A DNA stretch of 7,251 bases, taken from NCBI GenBank assembly GCA_905236595.1, contig CAJORE010000153.1, forward strand, positions 1-7,251, given 5' to 3'. The notes under the pieces were generated by a model, which was given only the letters and a program-made list of their open reading frames with translations, was not told where the DNA came from and ran no database searches. Origin of the DNA: an uncultured Selenomonadaceae bacterium (GTDB taxonomy: Bacteria; Bacillota; Negativicutes; Selenomonadales; Selenomonadaceae). This document shows, one piece after another, positions 1 to 4,729 of the stretch. Positions within the stretch are counted from its first letter, which is position 1. Every line of letters starts with the position of its first letter. The position numbers and the translations under genes are program-made.

Positions 1-1
1 G

Positions 2-145
2 GGTCTGGTGAAAGGCGAAAAACTGGCCGACTGCGCGGTAAAGGCGGCGCAATTCATCGAAAAGGCCATCCGCTTTGCCGAAGAATTGAATTTGCCGTGG
101 AACTACGGTCTGCCCGTCGAGGAATATCTGACGGAATTAAAATGA
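2..145 (+). CDS. C-terminal end of a ribokinase-fold kinase, probably pyridoxal/pyridoxamine kinase-like (partial)
   Basis: The frame is open from the window edge to TGA at 143-145, giving 47 visible residues; the catalytic part lies upstream. The visible tail reads GLVKGEKLADCAVKAAQFIE and continues through a second helix segment to a short end NYGLPVEEYLTELK. Pyridoxal/pyridoxamine kinases and related vitamin kinases of the ribokinase superfamily typically end with a Gly-Leu-x-x-Gly turn, a helix starting Ala-Val-x-x-Ala, and a 'YG' or 'GV' segment, so the match is to a general C-terminal pattern rather than to catalytic motifs. If correct, the enzyme phosphorylates a B6 vitamer with ATP in the cytoplasm. 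The stop lies 16 nt before the radical SAM start, so the two genes are probably co-transcribed. Another small-molecule kinase of the same fold is possible. The CDS is secure; the product is a moderate guess. Confidence 0.6.
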   Translation, partial: GLVKGEKLADCAVKAAQFIEKAIRFAEELNLPWNYGLPVEEYLTELK

Positions 146-148
146 CGC

Positions 149-153
149 GGAGG
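149..153 (+). promoter_or_regulatory. Ribosome binding site GGAGG for the TTG-started radical SAM gene
   Basis: GGAGG at 149-153 is followed by AA and a run of eight T (156-163), and the TTG start begins at 162, a spacing of 8 nt. There is no in-frame ATG before residue 51, which already lies past the essential cysteine cluster. This Shine-Dalgarno therefore decides the unusual TTG start. Confidence 0.8.
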
Positions 154-161
154 AATTTTTT

Positions 162-821
162 TTGATAGTCTACGCAACCCATAAAGGCGGCAGGTACCTG
201 CCCTTGGCCGTTAGCCTTCAAGAACAACCGACGGGCGTGCGGAATCTTTACGTCAATATCACCAATCAATGTGATTGCGCCTGTGTTTTTTGTTTGCGAC
301 ACAAAAAGCAGATGGCCGAGACATCTTCGCTGTGGCTGAAGCGTGAGCCGACGGTGGCCGAAGTGCAAACGGAACTTCTCGCGGCACCGTGGGATTATAT
401 TGCCGAGGTAGTGTTTTGCGGCTTCGGCGAACCGACAATGCGCCTTGCCGAGCTTACGGAACTGTTGAAATTCGTTCGCGAAAAATTTCCGACGCACAAA
501 ACGCGCTTAAATACGAACGGCCTTGCCGAACTCCATTGGCAAAAGGATGTGGCGCCTCTGTTTGCGGGATTGCTTGATACGGTGTCCATAAGCCTCAATG
601 CCTCAAGCGCCGAGCGTTACTTGGCCTTGACCCGCGCCAAATACGGCATGGAATCCTTTGACGGAATGTTGCGCTTTGCCGAACATTGCAAAACGTACAT
701 ACCGAATGTGATATTGACGGTGGTTGACAAAGTGGAGAACGCCGCCGAAATCGAAAAGTGCCGCGCCATTTGCCGTGAACGGGAATTAACGTTGCGTGTC
801 CGCGAATACGAGGACAGTTAA
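162..821 (+). CDS. TatD-linked radical SAM protein
   Basis: A 219-residue protein with a radical SAM core. The cysteines that bind the [4Fe-4S] cluster form CX3CX2C at C37, C41 and C44, in the context NITNQCDCACVFC. The SAM-binding glycine motif is GFGEP at 87-91, and LNTNG (116-120) and VSISLNA (141-147) follow on later strands. The SLWLKREPT block at 56-64, VVFCGFGEPT at 83-92, the late YIPNVILTVVD block and the RVREYEDS ending match the small TatD family-associated radical SAM group (the NCBIfam tatD_link_rSAM type) as I remember it, as does the length of about 200 residues. The family occurs in Clostridia and Negativicutes, often beside a TatD nuclease; its substrate is unknown to me. No TatD gene is in this window, and the visible upstream neighbour is a kinase. 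Expected to be a cytoplasmic, oxygen-sensitive enzyme. The start is TTG at 162. Confidence 0.93.
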   Translation: MIVYATHKGGRYLPLAVSLQEQPTGVRNLYVNITNQCDCACVFCLRHKKQMAETSSLWLKREPTVAEVQTELLAAPWDYIAEVVFCGFGEPTMRLAELTELLKFVREKFPTHKTRLNTNGLAELHWQKDVAPLFAGLLDTVSISLNASSAERYLALTRAKYGMESFDGMLRFAEHCKTYIPNVILTVVDKVENAAEIEKCRAICRERELTLRVREYEDS

Positions 822-942
822 ACCGTTTCTTGCCCCCATAAACCCGTTTTCGTAACCGGGAGCCTCTGAAAACTGGCTCTTTTCCGCGCCTTCGGCACGA
901 AAAAAGGCGACGGATAAACGGTTTTTGGAGATGCCCAACCGT
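820..942 (+). promoter_or_regulatory. Candidate structured leader RNA upstream of the universal stress genes
   Basis: The gap between the radical SAM stop and the first stress gene can fold into a closed multi-hairpin shape. AAACCGTTT (820-828) pairs perfectly with AAACGGTTT (916-924). Inside this helix lie a hairpin CCCG/CGGG (843-860), a hairpin AGCC/GGCT (861-878), and a strong hairpin CCGCGCCTT (884-892) with AAGGCG-A-CGG (904-913). The 3' arm of the closing helix could instead pair with AACCGT at 937-942 through ACGGTT (918-923), so two exclusive states are possible. GAGCC/GGCTC (860-879) followed by TTTT could alternatively be a weak terminator for the upstream genes. I match it to no riboswitch class that I know, and I see no convincing promoter. 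The folding was done by eye. Confidence 0.35.
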
Positions 943-1005
943 AAATAAACGAAGTTTGTAGAGTTGCCTGTAATAGACAACCCGATAAAAGAATAACGAA
1001 CAACC

Positions 1006-1467
1006 ATGAAAAAAAATCAATGCATAGTCGTGCCGGTGGACGGATCGGAGACTTCGATACAAGCCATGGACACGGCGTTGGAACTTGCGCAAGCGACCGG
1101 CGCAAAAATAATTTTCCTCCACGCCGCTTACTTTGACAGCAGCACCGACGATGACGCCGATTCGTGGTTGCCGGAAGGCCCGGTAACCGAGTCGGTGGGC
1201 GACATAATGGAAGATGTGCGCCGCGTGGTGAAGGAACGTCTGCCCGCAAATATCAACGCCGCATTTGCCGAGCGTACCGGCGACCCGGCAACAGTCATTG
1301 CCGAATTTGCCGCCGCCGAACAGGCAGGGCTTATCGTCATCGGAGCGCGGGGGCTTTCAACCGTCGAAGGCTTCTTGCTGGGCAGCGTCAGCCAAGAAGT
1401 AATGGAAACAGCAACTTGCGCCGTGCTCATCATAAAACAAAAACGACAGGAGGAGGCATTCTCATGA
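1006..1467 (+). CDS. Universal stress protein, UspA family, ATP-binding type (first copy)
   Basis: A 153-residue single-domain Usp protein. The first strand IVVPVDGSE (7-15) carries the conserved Asp12 that contacts adenine/ribose in ATP-binding members. The C-terminal nucleotide loop fits G-x2-G-x9-G-S: G113, G116, G126 and S127, so this copy should bind ATP rather than belong to the non-binding UspA type. The middle (residues 43-63) is an acidic, Asp-rich loop not shared with the next copy. The protein is a little longer than the usual 140-150 residues because of that loop and a charged tail KQKRQEEAFS. Family members are cytoplasmic dimers linked to starvation, redox or energy stress. The ATG at 1006 has no obvious Shine-Dalgarno, unlike the next gene, and lies behind the foldable region 820-942, which may hint at translational control. 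The stop overlaps the next start by ATGA, so the two are a coupled pair. Confidence 0.95.
   Translation: MKKNQCIVVPVDGSETSIQAMDTALELAQATGAKIIFLHAAYFDSSTDDDADSWLPEGPVTESVGDIMEDVRRVVKERLPANINAAFAERTGDPATVIAEFAAAEQAGLIVIGARGLSTVEGFLLGSVSQEVMETATCAVLIIKQKRQEEAFS
1448..1456 (+). promoter_or_regulatory. Strong ribosome binding site AGGAGGAGG for the second Usp gene
   Basis: AGGAGGAGG lies at 1448-1456 inside the 3' end of the first Usp gene, 7 nt before ATG at 1464. It fixes the start of the second copy at 1464, although its reading frame is open much further upstream. The contrast with the SD-poor first gene suggests more translation from the second. Confidence 0.85.
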
Positions 1468-1880
1468 TAAAAAATATTTTGGTGCCCGTCGATGGGTCGG
1501 AGTGTTCGGATCGCGCCGTCATCGAGGCCATTGCCATGGCGGAGTATTGCGAAGCCAAGTTATCGTTTTTGTACGTTGCCAACATCAATCAGCTGGCCAT
1601 TAACGCTTATTTGTCCGACGCTATTTTGGATGCGGTGACGAAAGCGGGAAAAGTTATTTTGGATCGCGCCATGGAAACCGTGCCGACGGGCATCCCCAAG
1701 GAAGCTTATTCGGAAACGGGAGCGCCCGCCGTCGTTATCATGGATTTCGTCGCCGAACATAATCCGGACATGATTATAATGGGGTCGCGGGGCTTGGGAC
1801 TCGTCAAAGGCGTGCTTTTAGGAAGCGTCAGCCAATATGTTGTCGAGCAGAGCAAATGCCCGGTAATGGTGGTCAAGTAG
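1464..1880 (+). CDS. Universal stress protein, UspA family, ATP-binding type (second copy)
   Basis: A 138-residue Usp protein of normal length. The first strand is ILVPVDGSE (5-13) with Asp10. The nucleotide loop G107-x2-G110-x9-G120-S121 sits in MGSRGLGLVKGVLLGSVSQ and predicts ATP binding. The ATG at 1464 overlaps the TGA of the first copy (1465-1467) and has AGGAGGAGG 7 nt upstream, so the long upstream extension of this frame is not used. Outside the strand-1 and loop motifs the two copies differ widely (the middle, residues 39-85, has no Asp-rich loop), which points to an old duplication or separate paralogues that might form heterodimers. The TAG at 1878-1880 is followed closely by, or overlaps, the start of the kinase gene, so the three genes look like one operon. 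Confidence 0.95.
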   Translation: MIKNILVPVDGSECSDRAVIEAIAMAEYCEAKLSFLYVANINQLAINAYLSDAILDAVTKAGKVILDRAMETVPTGIPKEAYSETGAPAVVIMDFVAEHNPDMIIMGSRGLGLVKGVLLGSVSQYVVEQSKCPVMVVK

Positions 1881-1921
1881 CAGTGGGCAAGGGCGAAAAA
1901 TTATGGCGCACCTGCCGGTTG

Positions 1922-2959
1922 ATGATTAACGGCAGCGAACACAAGGTTCTTTACCACGAGGAAACGATTAACTATTTGTTTTTGCCTTTTTTGCGGCGCA
2001 TATCCTCGATGCAAAAACGATTGGGCAGACGGTTGGTCGTCTACATTGTTGCGCCGCCCGGTGCGGGCAAGACGACGCTGTCCCTGTTTTTGGAAAAACT
2101 GTCCGCCTCGTCGCCCGGCGTCGTCGGCGCACAGGCGCTGTCCCTTGACGGCTTCTTAAAAAGCGGCGAATATTTGGAGAACACTAAAATCGAGCGGGAC
2201 GGCAAAATGGTATCTCTTGCCGCTTTGCGCGGTTCCCCCGAGACTTTTTACGTCGATAAACTGTCAGCCAAATTAGCCACGTTGCGCGATGCGGATGTAC
2301 GTTGGCCGATTTACGATCGTCGCCGCCGCGAAACGGTGGATGATATAAAGCCCATCCGCAAAAAAATCGTTTTGGTCGAAGGCTGTTGGCTGTTATTGCG
2401 CGATCCGCCTTGGCAAAACGTCCGAAAGCAAGCGGATTTTGCCCTCTTTATCACCGCCGCTCCGCAACTTTTGAAAGAGCGGCTCATTGAACAAAACATC
2501 GCCATGGGCAAAAGTCGCGCCGCCGCCGAAAAATTTTACAACGACGTCGACCGCCGCAACATTGATTTGGCGCTTGCCAGTTCTTGGGCGGCGAACGAAA
2601 CGTGGGAGATCCTGCCCGACGGCGATTACTTGCTGAAAGCCGATGCCAAAAAGCCGTTAAATATTGTTGATCGCAAAGCCTTGTGGAAAAAAGCGCCGCC
2701 GGTCACGGCGGACGAATTTACCGTGTGGCAAAATCTGTACCACAAAATGATGACCGGTGCCGACGCCGGTTCAAATGATGCGGCATACGCGCAAGGCTAC
2801 GGCGAAGGATTGTCCGCCGCACGCACGGAAATTATCCGCCGCCTGTTTATGACGGGCGGCATGACGCGGCAGGAGATAATGGCAACGTTCCAATTAAAGG
2901 AACACGAATTGGATAAAATTTTGCCCCGCGAACGGGGAACGGCGGACAAGCCTTTATGA
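1922..2959 (+). CDS. P-loop nucleoside/nucleotide-kinase-like protein with an added C-terminal tail
   Basis: A 345-residue protein if started at ATG 1922. The Walker A loop is APPGAGKTT at 44-52, followed by LDGFL (75-79), RGSPETFYV (103-111), PIYDRRRRE (129-137) and VEGCWLLL (152-159). In this order the motifs match the phosphoribulokinase/uridine-kinase-related 'nucleoside/nucleotide kinase family' proteins, where I expect forms like DGFH, KGxPxTFD, YDR and EGNYLLL. Here the His of DGFH is Leu and the Asn of EGN is Cys, so the substrate or activity may differ. Residues from about 285 to the end look like an extra tail: YAQGYGEG (289-296), then a possible helix-turn-helix-like segment with MTRQEI (314-319) and KEHELDKIL (326-334). 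The start is uncertain: TTG 1919, GTG 1883 or ATG 1856 are in frame, and none has a clear Shine-Dalgarno. Translation is probably coupled to the Usp stop at 1880. Confidence 0.85.
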   Translation: MINGSEHKVLYHEETINYLFLPFLRRISSMQKRLGRRLVVYIVAPPGAGKTTLSLFLEKLSASSPGVVGAQALSLDGFLKSGEYLENTKIERDGKMVSLAALRGSPETFYVDKLSAKLATLRDADVRWPIYDRRRRETVDDIKPIRKKIVLVEGCWLLLRDPPWQNVRKQADFALFITAAPQLLKERLIEQNIAMGKSRAAAEKFYNDVDRRNIDLALASSWAANETWEILPDGDYLLKADAKKPLNIVDRKALWKKAPPVTADEFTVWQNLYHKMMTGADAGSNDAAYAQGYGEGLSAARTEIIRRLFMTGGMTRQEIMATFQLKEHELDKILPRERGTADKPL

Positions 2960-3057
2960 TAATCGGTTGTCAATAAATTTTGCGGCTTTTTCCCTCTCCT
3001 TTTTACTTTGATTGCTTTTTTAATAACACTTCCTAACTTTGAGAGCGAGGCATCATT

Positions 3058-4035
3058 ATGGAATCATGGGGCGGACAAAGCGCCTTGTTGGTTTTCTTGA
3101 CGTTATGCACGGTAATGTCCTTATACGGTTGTCGGCATTTTTATGCGTTATGGCGAAGCGAAGAAAAGCGGCGCAAACGACAAGCAACGATATTGGATGC
3201 CGCCGAAGCCAAATATTTTTATTACGAAGCAGAGGAAGATACCCTCACTTTGTCACCGGCCACAGCGGCAATGTTCGGCATCGCGGAAAAAATCAACGAA
3301 TATTCCACGCTGAATCGAAACACTATGGCGCACGAAGAACGGATTCGTCTGAAAAATCTCGATGCCATGGCAGCCGAAGGAAGCGACGGCAAAGAATTGC
3401 GCATATTTCGTCGCGACGTGGGCGCACCGGGAATTTTTCGCGTGGTCAGCCGAACTTTTTCGGACGAAAGCGGTCGCGCCGAATTGATAATGGGCGTATT
3501 GCTTGACAAAACCGCCGCCGCCGCCAACGAAGCTCAAGCGGCGGCCATGGCGCAAACCGACGATTTGACGCACATATATAATTCCGCCGCCGTACGCGGG
3601 CTTATCCGCGACCGTTTGGCCGCCTACGACGGCAAAGAATTGGCGGCGTTTGCCATCGTCAATATTGATGGCTTCAAAGACATCAACAACAAATTGGGGC
3701 ATCAAATCGGGGATAAAGTTTTGCTGGCTGTCGCTTCGACGCTGAAAGAAATTTTGCGTAGCAATGACTACGTCGGCCGGTTGGGCGGCGACGAATTTTG
3801 CGTTTACTTCACGAAAATCCCCAATGCCGATCTAATGCCCAGCATTTGCGAACGCATAAACAAACAGGTTACTAAGCACGCGGCCAACGAAAATATCGAC
3901 GCGACAGTCACCGTCAGCATAGGCTGTACCGTGGTAAAGGTCAAGGATGATTTTAAGGCGTTGTACGGCAGAGCCGACCAAGCTTTGTATCACGCCAAGG
4001 AAAACGGACGCAACGGTTATTGCGTGGAACAATGA
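3058..4035 (+). CDS. Membrane-anchored PAS-like/GGDEF protein, putative diguanylate cyclase
   Basis: A 325-residue protein expected to make cyclic di-GMP from two GTP at the inner membrane. Residues 8-25 form one hydrophobic segment, followed by positive charges (33-41), so the rest should be cytoplasmic. Residues about 45-150 look like a single PAS-type fold, and residues about 165-325 are the GGDEF domain, starting TDDLTHIYN (167-175). The active loop is RLGGDEF (241-247), with an RxxD product-inhibition site RSND at 234-237, five residues before it. The substrate residues N210 and D219 are present, but the first metal-binding Asp (D327 of PleD in my alignment) is N202 in VNIDGFK. The ATG at 3058 has GCGAGG 7 nt upstream. 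The 98-nt gap before it shows no clear promoter or terminator. Downstream it converges on the small minus-strand unit. Confidence 0.93.
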   Translation: MESWGGQSALLVFLTLCTVMSLYGCRHFYALWRSEEKRRKRQATILDAAEAKYFYYEAEEDTLTLSPATAAMFGIAEKINEYSTLNRNTMAHEERIRLKNLDAMAAEGSDGKELRIFRRDVGAPGIFRVVSRTFSDESGRAELIMGVLLDKTAAAANEAQAAAMAQTDDLTHIYNSAAVRGLIRDRLAAYDGKELAAFAIVNIDGFKDINNKLGHQIGDKVLLAVASTLKEILRSNDYVGRLGGDEFCVYFTKIPNADLMPSICERINKQVTKHAANENIDATVTVSIGCTVVKVKDDFKALYGRADQALYHAKENGRNGYCVEQ

Positions 4036-4042
4036 TATTTGC

Positions 4043-4091
4043 AAAAAAAAAAACGAACGGCTCGCCCGACAAGCGGACGAACCGTTCATTT
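4043..4091. terminator. Bidirectional intrinsic terminator, stronger for the minus strand
   Basis: The arms GAACGGCTCGCCCG (4055-4068) and CGGACGAACCGTTC (4074-4087) enclose a 5-nt loop. Read as a minus-strand transcript, all 14 positions pair, two as G-U, and the hairpin is followed by G and eleven U (A-run 4043-4053). Read as plus, the same two positions become A-C mismatches and the tail is only ATTTTGT. The element is therefore tuned to end the small minus-strand gene and may also stop the GGDEF gene. Confidence 0.85.
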
Positions 4092-4113
4092 TGTCTGTTA
4101 ATGATTGCTTTTC

Positions 4114-4308
4114 CTATGCCAACCTCGCCATAGAAACTTCGTCGCGACCCAACCATTCTTCGACGGCCTCGCGCTCCGACAAATCAAAGCTGTCGGAATA
4201 CGCCTTGAAACCCGAATGTCCCGAAAGCTTAGCCGCCTTGGTGAACTGTTTTACGCGAACGGGAATGTAAACATCTTCCATCCACTGCGAATAAATCCTG
4301 GTTTTCAT
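4114..4308 (-). CDS. Small hypothetical protein of 64 residues
   Basis: I do not recognise this protein. It begins MKTRIYSQWMEDVYIPVRVK and ends DEVSMARLA. It is soluble in character, with a basic N-terminal half and an acidic C-terminal half containing SEREAVEEW. It has no signal peptide, no membrane segment and no cysteine pair. Support for a real gene comes from its surroundings: AAGGAG on the minus strand (plus coordinates 4319-4324) lies 10 nt before the ATG, a consensus minus-strand promoter lies upstream at 4564-4593, and a strong terminator begins about 26 nt beyond the stop. The nearly 250-nt leader is unusually long for such a short ORF. It could also be a short regulatory peptide or part of an RNA whose main role is not coding. 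An overlapping 52-codon frame (4229-4387) shares part of the region and makes the coding call less certain. Confidence 0.6.
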   Translation of the reverse strand: MKTRIYSQWMEDVYIPVRVKQFTKAAKLSGHSGFKAYSDSFDLSEREAVEEWLGRDEVSMARLA

Positions 4309-4557
4309 GATGACCGCGCTCCTTTTCGTTGCTCAAAACAAGTCGATTAAAATACCCTTCCACGGCACATTTTAACCTTTTGAGCATTTGCAATCCATTG
4401 GCTTTGTCGTTTCACTTGCCGCAAAACTCGCCGCAACACGCGCCAAGTTTCTCTTGCGCCTTCATCATCATTATCGGATTTTCGGACGGAAAACTTAAGT
4501 ATAATCCGCAAGAACTCCGTCGTCCCGGCTATCTGCCCGACGGCTTCGTCCGCTTGC
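4309..4557 (-). other. Long leader of the small minus-strand unit; possible structured RNA or tiny ORFs
   Basis: This stretch of about 250 nt lies between the predicted start of transcription (near 4557) and the 64-codon ORF. Its first 50 nt can fold into a nested hairpin: CTTGC/GCAAG (plus coordinates 4553-4557 and 4508-4512) around CGACGG/CCGTCG (4538-4543 and 4517-4522). The outer arm starts exactly at the predicted transcript end. CGTCCG (4547-4552) could instead pair with CGGACG (4483-4488). An open frame on the minus strand runs through most of the leader (4347-4577), but its ATG codons lie at or upstream of the predicted transcript start. A second frame (4229-4387) has no clear Shine-Dalgarno. 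I cannot decide between a regulatory leader, a small RNA and small proteins. Confidence 0.35.
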
Positions 4558-4563
4558 ATGGCA

Positions 4564-4611
4564 ATTATATGATACAATTACGGCGGTTGTCAAGGTTTTT
4601 TTTTGAATTTT
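4564..4611 (-). promoter_or_regulatory. Consensus sigma-70 promoter with an A-rich UP-like tract
   Basis: On the minus strand the -35 box is TTGACA (plus coordinates 4588-4593) and the -10 box is TATAAT (4564-4569), with an 18-nt spacer. Both hexamers are perfect. Directly upstream of the -35 lie A-tracts, AAAAATTC followed by nine A (4596-4611), like an UP element. Transcription should start near 4557 and run left through the small ORF to the terminator at 4043-4091, giving an RNA of roughly 0.5 kb. This is the clearest promoter in the window. Confidence 0.85.
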
Positions 4612-4643
4612 TGGTACATTTTGAACAATAATTATCGTCCCTA

Positions 4644-4686
4644 CCCGGGGAGCAAACGCCGACTTTGCGTTTGCTCCCCGGGTTTT
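4644..4686. terminator. Perfect 16-bp hairpin after the autotransporter gene
   Basis: CCCGGGGAGCAAACGC (4644-4659) pairs perfectly with GCGTTTGCTCCCCGGG (4667-4682) around a 7-nt loop. It lies about 48 nt past the autotransporter stop and so probably ends that minus-strand message. However, the U-rich tail (TTTT, 4683-4686) is on the plus side; read on minus the hairpin is followed by TAGGGACG. It may act in both directions, block antisense reading into the autotransporter gene, or protect the 3' end of its message. Confidence 0.65.
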
Positions 4687-4729
4687 ACAGTTCGCGTTGC
4701 AAGGACGAATTATGCAGTGTTTCCTTAAA

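Noticed and set aside
156..163. A T8 tract at the radical SAM start as a phase-variable switch
   Set aside because: It is short and lies mostly between the Shine-Dalgarno and the start; a length change would only alter spacing slightly, and there is no evidence of variation.
595..1122. A 175-codon minus-strand frame across the radical SAM-Usp gap
   Set aside because: It is antisense to the 3' end of a well supported gene and to the start of another, is very rich in Arg/Ser/Cys, and resembles no protein I know.
2948..2992. A terminator after the kinase gene (AAGCC/GGCTT followed by T-run)
   Set aside because: Only five pairs with a loop of about 30 nt; too weak to call.
4229..4387. A 52-codon minus-strand frame starting MLKRLKCAVEGYFNRLVL
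   Set aside because: The first half looks protein-like, but there is no Shine-Dalgarno and the second half overlaps the 64-codon ORF and becomes His/Arg/Ser-rich, so it was not called as a gene.
4309..4557. A cyclic di-GMP riboswitch in the small unit's leader
   Set aside because: Tempting because of the adjacent GGDEF gene, but I do not see the conserved core of either known c-di-GMP riboswitch class.
4347..4559. A leaderless small protein starting at the ATG 4559, right at the promoter
   Set aside because: The A of this ATG is only 5 nt past the -10 box and the likely start of transcription is nearer 4557, so the ATG may not be in the transcript; it cannot be excluded.
4329..4631. A 100-codon plus-strand frame between the two terminators
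   Set aside because: It runs antisense through the consensus minus-strand promoter and leader, has no Shine-Dalgarno, and reads as low-complexity Phe/Ile/Leu-rich translation.
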